A stretch of 64,000 nt of DNA from Jiangella asiatica (GCF_004349065.1 NZ_SMKZ01000004.1:1-64000); one strand, 5' to 3'; positions 36,006 through 50,438 are shown, counted from the first letter of the stretch. Translations and numbers: made by a program. Notes: a model not told the origin generated them from the letters alone.

Positions 36006-36896
36006 TCAAGCCGCCGAACGTGCCGGGCCGAGGTCCAGACGGCCGACGATCTCGCGGGTCGCCGTGGACCGGTTCAGCGTGTAGAAGTGCACACCCGGCA
36101 CGCCCTCGGCGAGCAGCCGTTCACAGGTCCGGGTCGTCATGTCCATGCCGGCTGCTCGGAACCCGGACGGGTCGTCGTCATACCGGGCGAGCCAGCCGGT
36201 CAGCTCCGGCGGCGCCGCCACTCCGGACAGCTCGACCGACTTCGTCAGCGTCCGCTTCGTCGTCAGGGGCATCACCCCTGGCAGCAGTGGCACGTCGCAC
36301 CCACGCGCGGCGAGCCGGTCCCGCAGCCGCAGGAACTGCTCCGGCTCGAAGCAGATCTGCGCCACCGCGAACCTCGCCCCCGCCCGGATCTTCTCCACGA
36401 GCCGCTGGGTATCGGTGTCGAGGTCCGTGGAGTCCGGGTGTCCGTGCGGGAACGCCGCGACCCCGACGCAGAACGAGCCGAGCCCACCGACCAGGCGCAC
36501 CATCTCCTCGGCATGGGTGATGCCGTCGGGGTGGGGTTCCCACACGCCGGCCGGTCCGCCCGGCGGGTCGCCCCGGATGGCCAGCACATTGCGGATGCCG
36601 TTCCCGGCGTACCAGCCGACCACGTTGCGTAGCTCCGCCCGCGAGTGGCCGACCCCGGTGAGGTGGGCGACCGGCACGAGGGTCGTCTCACCGGCGATGC
36701 GGGCGGTGGTCCGGATGGTTCGCCCCCGGCTGGAGCCCCCGGCGCCGTACGTCACCGACACGAAGGCCGGGTCCAGGGGTTCGAGCTGGCGGATCGCCGT
36801 CCACAACACCGCTTCTTCGGCGTCGTCGCGCGGCGGGAAGAACTCGACGGAGAAGACCGGCCGGCGTTCGGCGAGTCGGTCGAGCACGGTCGTCAC
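36006..36896 (-). CDS. metF: Methylenetetrahydrofolate reductase
   Basis: A 296-residue FAD-dependent (beta/alpha)8 enzyme reducing 5,10-methylene-THF to 5-methyl-THF, the methyl donor for MetH. Visible family elements include FSVEFFPPRDD, VSVTYGAGGSSRGRT, HLTGVGHSR, NVLAIRGDPP and ICFEPEQFLR. GTG start at 36896, 32 bp after ahcY in the methionine-cycle block. Its co-location links folate one-carbon supply to the betaine methyltransferase at the head of the block. Confidence 0.95.
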   Translation of the reverse strand: MTTVLDRLAERRPVFSVEFFPPRDDAEEAVLWTAIRQLEPLDPAFVSVTYGAGGSSRGRTIRTTARIAGETTLVPVAHLTGVGHSRAELRNVVGWYAGNGIRNVLAIRGDPPGGPAGVWEPHPDGITHAEEMVRLVGGLGSFCVGVAAFPHGHPDSTDLDTDTQRLVEKIRAGARFAVAQICFEPEQFLRLRDRLAARGCDVPLLPGVMPLTTKRTLTKSVELSGVAAPPELTGWLARYDDDPSGFRAAGMDMTTRTCERLLAEGVPGVHFYTLNRSTATREIVGRLDLGPARSAA

Positions 36897-36928
36897 GGCG
36901 TCACGTCCAGATCTCTCGGCGCCGCGGG

Positions 36929-38392
<1,464 letters not shown>

Positions 38393-38418
38393 GTCCGCAC
38401 CCACACTCCTCGTATCGA

Positions 38419-41964
<3,546 letters not shown>

Positions 41965-41975
41965 GCCGTCTCCTC

Positions 41976-42959
41976 TCATGCGCCCGCCGGCAGGAACGGC
42001 TGGACCTGCGCCGCCGCGTCCTCGCCGTAGGCATCGGCCATGCGGCGCACGAAGACCGCCCGATCCAGCCGATACTCCTGCGGACCGCGTGCCTCCAGCA
42101 CGATCGTGGCCAGCAGGCAGCCCGTCCGCATCGCCTGATCGGGCGCGACGCCCCACGAGATCGCGGCGAAGAAGCCGGCCCGGAACGCGTCGCCGATGCC
42201 GGTCGGATCGAGCTCCCGCTTGGCCGGCACACACGGCACCGTCACCGGTGCCGTCCCCGTCGTCTCCAGCCGCGCGCCGCCGCTGCCCAGCGTCGTCATC
42301 CAGCTGCCGACACGCGCCAGGACCTGCTCGTGGGACCAACCGGTCTTCTCCATCAGCAGGCCGGCCTCGTACTCGTTGGTGAACAGGTATCGCGCGCCGG
42401 GCACCAGCGAGGCCACCTCGTCACCGCTCATCCGGGCGATCTGCTGGGAGAAGTCCGCCGTGAACGGCAGCCCCAGCTCCCGGCACTGTTCGGTGTGCCG
42501 GACCATGCCCTCCGGGTCGCTGGCTCCGATGATCACGTGGTCGATCCCGCCGTCACGAGCGGCGACCTCGGCCAGGTCGATCTCACGGGTCTCGGCCATC
42601 GCGCCGGTGTAGAACGAGGCGATCTGGTTGTTCATGCTGTCCGACGTGCACAGGTAGCGCGCGGTGTGTCGCTCATCCGACACACGGACGGACGCGGTGT
42701 CCACGCCGTTCTCCTCCAACCAGGCGCGGTACTCCTCGAAGTCCTGGCCGACGGCACCGACCAGCACCGGCCGCAGACCCAGGGAGCCCAACCCGTAGGC
42801 GATGTTGGCCGCGACACCACCGCGGCGGACATCGAGGCGGTCGATGAGGAACGACAGGGACACCTGGTCGAGGCGGTCGGCGACGAGCTGGTCGGTGAAC
42901 CTGCCGGGGAACACCATCAGGTAGTCGGTGGCGATCGATCCAGTCACAGCGAAACGCAT
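41976..42959 (-). CDS. PfkB-family kinase, probable adenosine kinase
   Basis: A 327-residue ribokinase-fold kinase. The N-terminal substrate region (RRGGVAANIAYGLGSLG, MNNQIASFYTGAMAE) and C-terminal catalytic motif (LDPTGIGDAFRAGF, with the base Asp in GIGDAF) match mycobacterial AdoK-type PfkB proteins more than sugar kinases. Its position between metK and metH, beside ahcY, argues for phosphorylating the adenosine released by SAH hydrolysis. ATG 42959 with GAGGAGG upstream; its stop overlaps the alternative metH ATG. Confidence 0.85.
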   Translation of the reverse strand: MRFAVTGSIATDYLMVFPGRFTDQLVADRLDQVSLSFLIDRLDVRRGGVAANIAYGLGSLGLRPVLVGAVGQDFEEYRAWLEENGVDTASVRVSDERHTARYLCTSDSMNNQIASFYTGAMAETREIDLAEVAARDGGIDHVIIGASDPEGMVRHTEQCRELGLPFTADFSQQIARMSGDEVASLVPGARYLFTNEYEAGLLMEKTGWSHEQVLARVGSWMTTLGSGGARLETTGTAPVTVPCVPAKRELDPTGIGDAFRAGFFAAISWGVAPDQAMRTGCLLATIVLEARGPQEYRLDRAVFVRRMADAYGEDAAAQVQPFLPAGA

Positions 42960-42997
42960 GGGGCCTCCTCGGCTGCTGGGAACGGTGCGGACAGCGG

Positions 42998-44194
42998 TCA
43001 GAGGCGAGCCGCCACCCGCAACTCGTCCACCCGGTCCGTCCGCTCCCACGGAAGATCCAGGTCGGCTCGGCCGAAATGCCCGTACGAAGCCGTCGGCGCG
43101 TAGATCGGTCGCAGCAGGTCGAGGTCACGGATGATCGCCGCTGGGCGCAGGTCGAACACCTCCTCGACGGCCAGCTGGATCTTGGCAGGGTCCACCGCCT
43201 CCGTGCCGAACGTCTCGACGAACAGGCCCACCGGTGCCGCCTTGCCGATGGCGTAGGCCACCTGTACCTCGATACGCGCGGCCAGCCCGGCCGCCACCGC
43301 GTTCTTGGCCACCCAGCGCATCGCGTACGCGGCGGAGCGGTCCACCTTGGACGGGTCCTTGCCGGAGAAGGCGCCACCGCCGTGACGAGCCATCCCGCCG
43401 TAGGTGTCGACGATGATCTTCCGACCGGTCAGGCCGGCGTCGCCGACCGGACCGCCCACCACGAACCGGCCGGTCGGATTGACCAGCAGCCGGGCGTCGC
43501 CGACGTCGAGATCGACACCCTCCAGCACCGGCGCCATCACCTGCTCGCGAATATCCACGGCAAGCATCCGGTCCAGGTCGATGTCAGCGGCGTGCTGACT
43601 GGACACGACGACGGTGTCCAGCCGCACCGCCCGCTCGTCCTGGTACTCGACCGTGACCTGTGTCTTGCCGTCCGGGCGCAGGTACGGCAGCGTGCCGTCC
43701 TTGCGCGCCGTCGCCAGCCGGCGCGACAGCCGGTGCGCCAGCGCGATGGGTAGCGGCATCAGCTCGGGCGTGTCCGAGCACGCGTAGCCGAACATCAGCC
43801 CTTGGTCGCCCGCGCCCTGGCCGTCGATCGCATCGGTGGCGCCCTCGACCCGTGCTTCGTGCGCGGTGTCGACACCTTGCGCGATGTCGGCGGACTGCGC
43901 GTCGATCGCGACGTTCACCCCGCAGGACTCCCCGTCGAACCCCTTGACCGACGAGTCGTAGCCGATCTCGAGGATCCGATCGCGCACGATCGCCGGGATG
44001 TCGACGTAGCTGGTCGTCGTCACCTCGCCGGCCACGTGCACCTGACCGGTCGTGATCAGGGTCTCGACGGCCACCCGCGAGCGCGGGTCCTGCTCGAGCA
44101 TCGCGTCCAGGATGGAGTCGCTGATCGCGTCCGCCATCTTGTCCGGATGGCCTTCGGTCACCGACTCACTCGTGAACAGACGTCGAAAGGTCAT
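42998..44194 (-). CDS. metK: S-adenosylmethionine synthetase
   Basis: A 398-residue enzyme forming SAM from methionine and ATP. Signature motifs are [18 protein letters not shown] at the N-terminus, [40 protein letters not shown] and the C-terminal [10 protein letters not shown] start at 44194. The gene follows the betaine methyltransferase gene after a 123-bp gap that holds a GCCACC/GGTGGC hairpin, so partial internal regulation is possible. Confidence 0.97.
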   Translation of the reverse strand: MTFRRLFTSESVTEGHPDKMADAISDSILDAMLEQDPRSRVAVETLITTGQVHVAGEVTTTSYVDIPAIVRDRILEIGYDSSVKGFDGESCGVNVAIDAQSADIAQGVDTAHEARVEGATDAIDGQGAGDQGLMFGYACSDTPELMPLPIALAHRLSRRLATARKDGTLPYLRPDGKTQVTVEYQDERAVRLDTVVVSSQHAADIDLDRMLAVDIREQVMAPVLEGVDLDVGDARLLVNPTGRFVVGGPVGDAGLTGRKIIVDTYGGMARHGGGAFSGKDPSKVDRSAAYAMRWVAKNAVAAGLAARIEVQVAYAIGKAAPVGLFVETFGTEAVDPAKIQLAVEEVFDLRPAAIIRDLDLLRPIYAPTASYGHFGRADLDLPWERTDRVDELRVAARL

Positions 44195-44317
44195 CTCTCA
44201 GCTCTTCTCACATCGTGGCCACCCGCTGGTGGCGGGCGGGCCGTCATGGGCAGGCGATGACACGCCGCGGGCGCGACGGCACGGCGGCGGTTGGTGGTTG
44301 AGCGACGCTGGGTGCGA

Positions 44318-46012
44318 TCACACCCGCGCGACGAAGATCCCCCACGTGAGGTGCCCGGCCAGGCCGCCGTCGACCCAGTGCCGCAGGCCGGCCTTCATCC
44401 GGGTCAGGTACTCGTCGCTGACCAGGCCCCGCAGGTCTGGCCCGCGCCGTTCGGTCTCTTCGAGGACCCGCCGGTAGTGCCGGGCCAGGTCGGGCGTGCG
44501 ATCGTGGAACTCCACGCTCGTCATGCCCAGCCGGTCCAGCTGGCTGGTGTAATACCGCGGCGAGGCCATGGACTCCAGGTGCAAGCGCCGCAGGATCGGG
44601 GCGAGCGCGTCGGGCGCGGCGTCGTCGGCACTCATCGGGTCGGTGAAGACGAGGACACCACCGGGCTTGAGCACGCGGCTGGCCTCGTCCAGGACCCGGG
44701 CCCGGTCGCCGCTGTGCAAGAACGCGTCCTGCGACCAGACCAGGCCGAACGAGCGGTCCTCGAACGGAAGGTCCTCGAACGATCCGTCGACGACGTCGAC
44801 GAGGTCGTCCAGGCCCTGCTGACGGTTCAACCGCCGGTTGCGCTGGTTCTCGATCTCGCTCAGGTTCAGGCACGTGACCCTGCAGCCGAACGTCCGGGCC
44901 AGGTACCGGGCGGCGCCTCCGAAACCGGCACCGACGTCCAGGACCCTGGTGCCGGGGCCGACATCGACCAGCTCGGCCATCGTCGAGACGGTCCGCCTAC
45001 TGGCCGTCGCGATGTCCTCGGCGGCGTCGTCATAGGTACCGACGTGTATGTCCTCGCCGCCCCAGATGGTGGCGTAGAAGTTGTCCGCGTCCGCGGAGTT
45101 GTAGTAGTCGCGGGCGGTGTGCACCGCCGACGAGTACATATCCGCCAATTCCTCGTCGGGTCGATAGTGCTTCTCGGCGACGTGGATGTAGAAGTCCGGC
45201 CGGTCGTCGGCGTAGGTCTGTTGGAAATCGCCGTAGGTGTCGACCTTCTGGAACCCGACCTCGCGCATCAACCGACGCACGTAGTCCTTTCGCAGCGGAA
45301 ACATGTTCAGGTGGTACTCCGAGCCGTCGGAGAAGCGGTACCGGAACCGCGCCAGCCCTTCGTCGACGTGCTCGGGTTCGGCCGAGACGTCCTCGCCGCA
45401 GTAGTAGAAGGTGTGCTTGCTGGCGAAGCCGTCGTCGAGGATGGCGTCGTAGTTGCGCTGGTCGAGGATCAGTACGCCGTCGTGCTTGAGCATGGCGTAG
45501 AACTCCGCGAGCGCCTTGCGCCGGTCACGCTCGGAGAACAGGTGTGTGAACGAGTTGCCCAGGCACACGATCGCGTCGTACTCGCCGTGGACGTCACGGT
45601 TCAGCCAGCGCCAGTCGGCGTGCACGACCCGCAGGATGTGGCCGCCGTGGGACAGCCCGTTCGCGAACGCCTTGGCCAGCATCTGTGGGCTGCCATCCGC
45701 GCTGACGGTCTCGAACCCCTCTTCCAGCAGCCGCACCGAGTGGAAGCCGGTACCGGTGGCCACGTCCAAAACCTTGCGCACTCCCCGTGATCGGAGCTGG
45801 TCGATGAAGAAGCTGCCCTCGCTCTCGTAGCGTCTCTTCCAGTCGATCAGCTCATCCCATTTCTCGACGAAGCTGGTGACGTATTCTGCGGTGTAATGGT
45901 CGGTGGCGCGGACCTCGAGTGGATCGTTGCCGAAGTCCTGGCCGGGAGAGCACTCCGTACTCGACAAGGTCGTGGTATTCCGTCGGTCGCCGATCTGGTC
46001 ACTTTCGGGCAT
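44318..46012 (-). CDS. Fused glycine/sarcosine and sarcosine/dimethylglycine N-methyltransferase (glycine betaine synthesis)
   Basis: A 564-residue protein with two SAM-methyltransferase domains. The first (~35-290) resembles glycine/sarcosine methyltransferase, with motif I KVLDVATGTGFHSVRLLEEGF and the LGNSFTHLF loop. The second (~310-564) resembles sarcosine/dimethylglycine methyltransferase, with motif I RVLDVGAGFGGAARYLA and the WSQDAFLHSGDR loop. Together they convert glycine to glycine betaine using three SAM. Such fusions are known from halophilic actinobacteria, where betaine is an osmoprotectant. It heads the metK-adenosine kinase-metH-ahcY-metF series. A ~220-nt leader separates promoter and ATG. 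Confidence 0.9.
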   Translation of the reverse strand: MPESDQIGDRRNTTTLSSTECSPGQDFGNDPLEVRATDHYTAEYVTSFVEKWDELIDWKRRYESEGSFFIDQLRSRGVRKVLDVATGTGFHSVRLLEEGFETVSADGSPQMLAKAFANGLSHGGHILRVVHADWRWLNRDVHGEYDAIVCLGNSFTHLFSERDRRKALAEFYAMLKHDGVLILDQRNYDAILDDGFASKHTFYYCGEDVSAEPEHVDEGLARFRYRFSDGSEYHLNMFPLRKDYVRRLMREVGFQKVDTYGDFQQTYADDRPDFYIHVAEKHYRPDEELADMYSSAVHTARDYYNSADADNFYATIWGGEDIHVGTYDDAAEDIATASRRTVSTMAELVDVGPGTRVLDVGAGFGGAARYLARTFGCRVTCLNLSEIENQRNRRLNRQQGLDDLVDVVDGSFEDLPFEDRSFGLVWSQDAFLHSGDRARVLDEASRVLKPGGVLVFTDPMSADDAAPDALAPILRRLHLESMASPRYYTSQLDRLGMTSVEFHDRTPDLARHYRRVLEETERRGPDLRGLVSDEYLTRMKAGLRHWVDGGLAGHLTWGIFVARV

Positions 46013-46236
46013 GCAAAACTCCCACCAGTTTCTTGAGCGGCAAGTTCTCGAGACATCACCAACGCGCCATTGCGCCGGTATCGGCCCGCCAACACGTCGG
46101 AAATCCGCAGATCAAGCGCACGGCGCCGCGGGCGCCTGACGCGCCACACATCGACCCGACAATCGTCGACGACTCACTGGGGCCCAGCATCGGCACGTGC
46201 CCCGCTATTACGCCGCGGGCCGCCGTGCCTGCATCC

Positions 46237-46265
46237 AAGCTAGGGGGTTTGAATCGATATGGCAA
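46237..46265 (-). promoter_or_regulatory. Promoter of the betaine/methionine-cycle operon
   Basis: On the minus strand TTGCCA (complement of 46260-46265), 17-bp spacer, TAGCTT (complement of 46237-46242) form a good housekeeping-type promoter. Transcription should start near 46229, giving a leader of about 217 nt with several short dyads, for example CTGGG-C-CCCAG. Near the ATG an AAACT/AGTTT pair brackets the ribosome-binding site. A perfect 12-bp palindrome CGCGAATTCGCG lies upstream at 46313-46324. Confidence 0.6.
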
Positions 46266-46568
46266 GATCTCGGCAATCTTCACCGCTGACCAGCGGATTC
46301 ATCGAGAGTTATCGCGAATTCGCGGACTATGATCACGCGAGCCACGGGGATGTGAAACCACCGTCCAGCCCATGCTGTATGGTTGGTTTGTTATCCAGGA
46401 TTCATCCGGTGCCATTCCACTGTCGTCGCGTACAGCGACCGGCCCGGCCACGAGAATGCCGGAACGCGTTGCGTGGGCCATCCGAGCGGAGTAAGAAGGC
46501 GATCGGGTGCTCATCGCGCCGCACGGGGCGGCCGAGACGGCCCACTGTCACGAGGGGAAGTGCCGAAC

Positions 46569-46775
46569 ATGGGCTTCGACGAGATCAAGAACAAGATCAC
46601 CGGCGCTGTGTCGGGCAACGCCGACAAGGTCGGCGACGGCGTCGACAAGGCGACCGACTTCATCGACGAGAAGACCGGCGGCAAGTACAGCGAGCACCTC
46701 GAGACCGCCGACGACAAGGCCCGCGACCTCCTGGAGGGCCTGGACGGCGACAAGGATCAGAACAACCCGGCCTGA
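46569..46775 (+). CDS. MT0933-type antitoxin family protein
   Basis: A 68-residue acidic protein (MGFDEIKNKITGAVSGNADK...) of the MT0933/Rv0909 antitoxin family, with repeated Asp/Lys-rich helices and resemblance to CsbD-like stress proteins. No partner toxin gene is adjacent on either side. In Streptomyces-type genomes a gene of this family lies in the same neighbourhood between miaB and miaA, so it is probably a vertical backbone gene and not part of a mobile toxin-antitoxin module. ATG chosen by the GAGGGGAAG upstream and by family length. Confidence 0.8.
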   Translation: MGFDEIKNKITGAVSGNADKVGDGVDKATDFIDEKTGGKYSEHLETADDKARDLLEGLDGDKDQNNPA

Positions 46776-46811
46776 CGCGCCGCCAGCACGACCGTGGGAG
46801 CGACGCGCGCC

Positions 46812-47525
46812 TCAGCCGTGCCGCTCCCACACCCCTACCACGTAGCCGACGCCGTAGGGCGCCTCGTCGTACAGGACGTCGGCGTCGAACAGCTCGTCCG
46901 CGGCCGCGCCGGCCAGCACGCGCAGCGGATTGACCCCGCTCGAACCGACCGCAGCACCCAGCTCGCTGTCCAGTGCGAGCAGCTGCTGCGGGTCGCCGTC
47001 CAGGACCGCCCTCGCGACCGCGGCGTCGAACCCGGCGGCCTTCTCGCGGACCTGCGGCGGTGAGGTGTCGGCCCGCAGGGCGGACCCGTCGGCCATGACC
47101 AGCAGCGCGACGCGGTCGGCTTGACCGGCCAACCGCTCCCCCAGCCCGACGCAGTCCGCCGCCGAGCCGTCCGCGGCCACCGTCGCCGCGACCACCGTGC
47201 CGTCCCAGCCGTCGCGCTCCAGCAGCCACGCGCCCACGCACAACGACAGCGGCAGTACAGCACCGTCCGCCGCGGGCGGGCCACCACCCGGCAGCGCGAC
47301 CTCGCGGTCGACGCCGTACGGCGCCAGGCTGCCGGCGCGCGGCGCGTCGCTCGTCGTCGTCGCACCGGTACCCACCACGACCAGCGTGTCCGGACTACCG
47401 GCGCGCAGCGCCTCGACCGCCGACCAGCAGGCCGAACGCAGCTGGTCGAGGCGGGCGTCGCGCGCGGGACCGAGGCCCGCCACCAGCAGCGGCGGATGGG
47501 GGCAGATGGCCGCGGAGATCAGCAC
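46812..47525 (-). CDS. Class III extradiol dioxygenase subunit B-like protein
   Basis: A 237-residue protein that begins with the family pattern ISAAICPHPPLLV and has the fold outline of LigB-type class III extradiol dioxygenases (LVVVGTGATT, LLVMADGSAL). Several metal-ligand His positions expected in true LigB enzymes are not evident, so catalysis on catechols is doubtful. In actinobacteria this gene regularly lies between miaB and miaA. GTG 47525 places the start directly before the conserved N-terminus; GTG 47552 would add nine residues. Confidence 0.78.
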   Translation of the reverse strand: MLISAAICPHPPLLVAGLGPARDARLDQLRSACWSAVEALRAGSPDTLVVVGTGATTTSDAPRAGSLAPYGVDREVALPGGGPPAADGAVLPLSLCVGAWLLERDGWDGTVVAATVAADGSAADCVGLGERLAGQADRVALLVMADGSALRADTSPPQVREKAAGFDAAVARAVLDGDPQQLLALDSELGAAVGSSGVNPLRVLAGAAADELFDADVLYDEAPYGVGYVVGVWERHG

Positions 47526-47580
47526 AGGGCTCAGACTACGCGCAGCTCCCACTCGTCATGGGCGGCGGAAACGTGGTCGA

Positions 47581-48078
47581 ATGACGCATATGTTCGACGC
47601 CGACCACAGCCTCCGCCTCGTCACGGCCGGGGTTGTCCTGCTGATCGGCATCGGCTGCTCGATCGCCTGGCTGCCCGCCACGCGACGCGACCCGGCAGGG
47701 CTGCCGTCGCGCGTGTTCGCCACCGTCGGCACGATCATGGCCATCGCCGACTGGGGTGGCGTCGGCAGCGTCCTGGGCATCTCACTGGCCGCGATGGGGG
47801 TGCTCGTCGGCTGGGAGGGCCAGCCGCCGCCGGAACTGCCCCGGCCACGCCGCGGCGGGCTGGTCACGGCCGCCGTCGTCGCCGGTGTCGCGACACTGGC
47901 GACCTTCGACGGGTGGGGCCCGCTCGAGCGGTTGCCGGAGGAGCTGCGCGCGGTGGCGACGCTCGTCGTCGCCGTCACCGGTGCGCTGGCCGCCCTGGCC
48001 ATCGCCGACCGCTCCCGCATAGGTCTGCGTGAGGCGATCCGGCGCCGGTTCACACCGCTCCCCAAGCCCACGCCCTGA
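47581..48078 (+). CDS. Small hydrophobic membrane protein, unknown function
   Basis: A 165-residue protein with about four hydrophobic segments (near residues 13-30, 42-68, 88-108 and 122-140) and a basic C-terminal tail. No domain recognised. An ATG three codons later (47590) is an alternative start; neither has a strong ribosome-binding site. Divergent from the extradiol-like gene with only 55 bp between them, and separated from the cupin operon by an independent promoter. Confidence 0.65.
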   Translation: MTHMFDADHSLRLVTAGVVLLIGIGCSIAWLPATRRDPAGLPSRVFATVGTIMAIADWGGVGSVLGISLAAMGVLVGWEGQPPPELPRPRRGGLVTAAVVAGVATLATFDGWGPLERLPEELRAVATLVVAVTGALAALAIADRSRIGLREAIRRRFTPLPKPTP

Positions 48079-48092
48079 TGCACACCGGACTC

Positions 48093-48148
48093 TTGACCGC
48101 CTCACCAACGTCCCGGTAACGTCGCCCAACACGAGGAAAGCGTTTTCC
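48093..48148 (+). promoter_or_regulatory. Cupin operon promoter with LacI-family operator
   Basis: TTGACC (48093-48098), 18 bp, TAACGT (48117-48122) form the promoter. GGAAAGCGTTTTCC (48135-48148) follows just after the predicted start point. The 14-mer has GGAAA/TTTCC arms and matches the general LacI/CcpA-type operator. Related sites precede the genes at 52633 and 53875. Confidence 0.68.
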
Positions 48149-48160
48149 ACTGGAGGCGCC

Positions 48161-48505
48161 ATGCCCGCTGCCCCTGCGACGGCCCGGCTCGACGCGATAG
48201 AGCCCCGAGCGTGCTCGTGCGGGTCCACCCGCCGGGCGTTCGTCGACGTCGAGCCCGGTACCGCGAGCGTCCACCTCCTGGACGTCGACGCCGCGGTCAC
48301 CCACTACCACCGCAAGGCCACGGAGATCTACGTCGTGCTCGAGGGCGAGGGGCGGGTGGAGCTCGACGGACGGTCCCACCTGGCCGGTCCGCTCAGCGCG
48401 TTCCTGATCCCGCCGGGTTGCCGGCACCGGGCCGTCGGCGAGCTGCGCGCACTCGTCATCGCCATCCCCGCCGCCGACGACACGGATGAGTACTTCGATG
48501 TCTGA
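48161..48505 (+). CDS. Cupin domain protein
   Basis: A 114-residue single cupin barrel. Motif 1 contains VTHYHRKATEIYVVLEGEGRVELDG (His-His-Glu metal ligands) and motif 2 contains FLIPPGCRHRAVG (His ligand), so metal binding is expected. ATG 48161 has TGGAGG 5-10 nt upstream. It is the first gene of an uptake operon, and its last codons overlap the permease start. It may be a small isomerase or a sensor/binding protein for the imported compound. Function not assigned. Confidence 0.85.
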   Translation: MPAAPATARLDAIEPRACSCGSTRRAFVDVEPGTASVHLLDVDAAVTHYHRKATEIYVVLEGEGRVELDGRSHLAGPLSAFLIPPGCRHRAVGELRALVIAIPAADDTDEYFDV

Positions 48506-49376
48506 TCTTGCTTCCCACCCCGGGACCACGACCGCCTCCCCCGACGGCGACCACGACGACGAGCGGCCGGACCGGCGCCGCGCGGCCGAGCGGGCCCGCC
48601 AGGTGCTCTCCGCCACCTGGCGCCCCGGCCTGATCCTGGTGCTCCTGTGGGTCGGCTGGTGGATCGTCACCGCCGCCGAGGTCTTCCCCGCCTACCTGGT
48701 GCCGACGCCCGGCGACGTCTGGGCGACGCTGATCGAGGACTGGGAGATGCTCGCCGAGCACACCTGGGTGACCACCTACGAGACGGTGGTCGGCTTCGTC
48801 CTTGCCGCCGTGATCGGGATGCTCGCGGCCGTGCTCATCGTGTACTCGCCGACGCTGGAGAAGGCGCTCTACCCGCTCATCCTGTTCGCCCAGGTCATTC
48901 CGAAGATCGCGATTGCGCCGATCCTCGTCGTCTGGTTCGGGTTCGGGCCCATGCCCAAGGTGATCCTCGCCGTCCTGATCGCGTTCTTCCCGGTCGTGGT
49001 GTCCGGGGTGGCCGGGCTGCGCTCCACCGACCCCGAGCTGCTGGACCTCTCCGCGACCATGGGGGCCAGCCGCTGGAAGACGTTCCGCAAGATCAGGTTC
49101 CCCGGTGCGTTGCCGCACCTGCTGTCCGGCCTCAAGGTCGCCGTCACGCTGGCCGTGGTCGGCGCCGTCGTCGGCGAGTTCGTCGGCGCCGACGAGGGAC
49201 TCGGCTACGTCTTACTGCTGGCCAGCGGCAACCTCAACTCCGCCCTGCTGTTCGCCGACCTGATCCTCATGTCCGCGCTCGGCGTGGTCCTCTTCATCCT
49301 CGTCGAGGCGGCCGAGGCGCTGCTCATCCCCTGGCACGCCAGCCGGCGCCAGGGCGTCCCACTGACCACCTCCTGA
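48498..49376 (+). CDS. ABC transporter permease, SsuC/TauC/ThiX type
   Basis: A 292-residue permease with an N-terminal polar extension (~45 residues) and about six membrane segments. The BPD_transp_1 cytoplasmic loop reads LDLSATMGASRWKTFRKIRFPGALPHL. This subgroup works with NMT1/THI5-like binding proteins to import sulfonates, riboflavin precursors, pyrimidines or thiamine precursors. ATG 48498 lies within the cupin stop region; an in-frame ATG at 48486 is also possible. Confidence 0.9.
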   Translation: MSDLASHPGTTTASPDGDHDDERPDRRRAAERARQVLSATWRPGLILVLLWVGWWIVTAAEVFPAYLVPTPGDVWATLIEDWEMLAEHTWVTTYETVVGFVLAAVIGMLAAVLIVYSPTLEKALYPLILFAQVIPKIAIAPILVVWFGFGPMPKVILAVLIAFFPVVVSGVAGLRSTDPELLDLSATMGASRWKTFRKIRFPGALPHLLSGLKVAVTLAVVGAVVGEFVGADEGLGYVLLLASGNLNSALLFADLILMSALGVVLFILVEAAEALLIPWHASRRQGVPLTTS

Positions 49377-49433
49377 CCGCGTCCGCCCCGTCTACATCCG
49401 CCCCGACACGTCCGCCATGAAAGGTGCCGCATC

Positions 49434-50438
49434 ATGCGACGCAGCTTGTTGACCACCTCGGCGGTGGCCCTTCTCGTCCTCACCGCCTGCGGCGACGACG
49501 ACCCGACCGCGTCCACCGGCGACGGTGAGATCACCGAGGTGACCCTGACCCTGAACTGGGTGCCCTACGGCGAGCACGCGCCGTTCTACTACGGCGTGGC
49601 CGAGGGCATCTACGAGGAGGAGGGCATCGACCTGGAGATCCGGCCGGGCAGCGGCTCGGGCACCACCGTGCAGCAGGTCGCCCAGTCACAGACCGACTTC
49701 GGCTGGGCCGACACGCCGCCGCTGCTCAACGGCATCACCGAGGGCATGCCGATCAAGAGCGTCGGCGTCTTCCTGCAGACCGGGCCGGCGTCGGTGGAGT
49801 TCTTCAGCGAGCAGGGCATCACCGAGCCGGCCGACCTCGTGGACAAGGTCGTCGCCGGCACCCCGGGCGACGCGATGTACGCGACGTTCCCCGCCTGGCT
49901 GGAGCTCAACGGCGTCAACCCCGAGGACGTCGAGGTGGTCAACGTCGACCCCGCAGGCAAGATCGCCGCGCTGGTCGAGGGCCGCGCCGACGCCATCATG
50001 GGCTTCTTCCACGACCAGGCGCCCACCATCGAGGACATCAGCGGCAAGCCCGTCGACGCCCTGCTCTACACCGACTGGGGCATGAACCTGCTGGGCACCG
50101 GCATCGTCGCGCACCAGAACACCATCGACGACGACCCCGAGCTGGTCGAGGCGTTCGTCCGGGCCACCGCGCGCTCGTGGGAGGCCGCCGCGGAGAACCC
50201 CGACGCCGCCGCGGCCGCCATGGAGGAAGGCGCCGACGAGACGCCGCCGGCGCAGGTGCTGCGCGCCCAGCTCGACGAGAGCATCGGGCTGCTCCGGCTG
50301 GACGAGGCCGGCGCGCCGGGCGTCAACAGCGAGGAACAGTGGCAGGAGACGATCGACCTGCTCTCCGAGCACGCCGAGCTCTCCGACCCGGGCGACCCGT
50401 CGACGTACTGGGACTCCTCGTTCAGCACGACGCAGTGA
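49434..50438 (+). CDS. NMT1/THI5-like ABC transporter substrate-binding lipoprotein
   Basis: A 334-residue lipoprotein with lipobox LVLTAC (Cys19). The mature part starts VTLTLNWVPYGEHAPFYYGVAEGIYEEEGIDLEI, the hallmark of NMT1/THI5-type periplasmic proteins that bind pyrimidines (such as the thiamine precursor HMP or its derivatives) and similar heterocycles. The TDFGWADTPPLL segment lines the binding cleft. Context with a nucleobase-permease-like protein supports a heterocyclic ligand. Confidence 0.88.
   Translation: MRRSLLTTSAVALLVLTACGDDDPTASTGDGEITEVTLTLNWVPYGEHAPFYYGVAEGIYEEEGIDLEIRPGSGSGTTVQQVAQSQTDFGWADTPPLLNGITEGMPIKSVGVFLQTGPASVEFFSEQGITEPADLVDKVVAGTPGDAMYATFPAWLELNGVNPEDVEVVNVDPAGKIAALVEGRADAIMGFFHDQAPTIEDISGKPVDALLYTDWGMNLLGTGIVAHQNTIDDDPELVEAFVRATARSWEAAAENPDAAAAAMEEGADETPPAQVLRAQLDESIGLLRLDEAGAPGVNSEEQWQETIDLLSEHAELSDPGDPSTYWDSSFSTTQ

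Noticed and set aside
46013-46229. SAM, SAH or glycine riboswitch in the betaine operon leader
   Set aside because: I could not find the conserved core bases of these riboswitch classes; only generic short stems are visible.
46056-46283. A 75-codon minus-strand frame in the betaine operon leader
   Set aside because: It begins upstream of the predicted transcription start, has no ribosome-binding site and resembles no known protein. It is better explained as a GC-rich leader.
46569-46775. A toxin-antitoxin locus around the MT0933-type gene
   Set aside because: No toxin gene lies next to it on either strand, and its position matches the backbone gene order of other actinobacteria.
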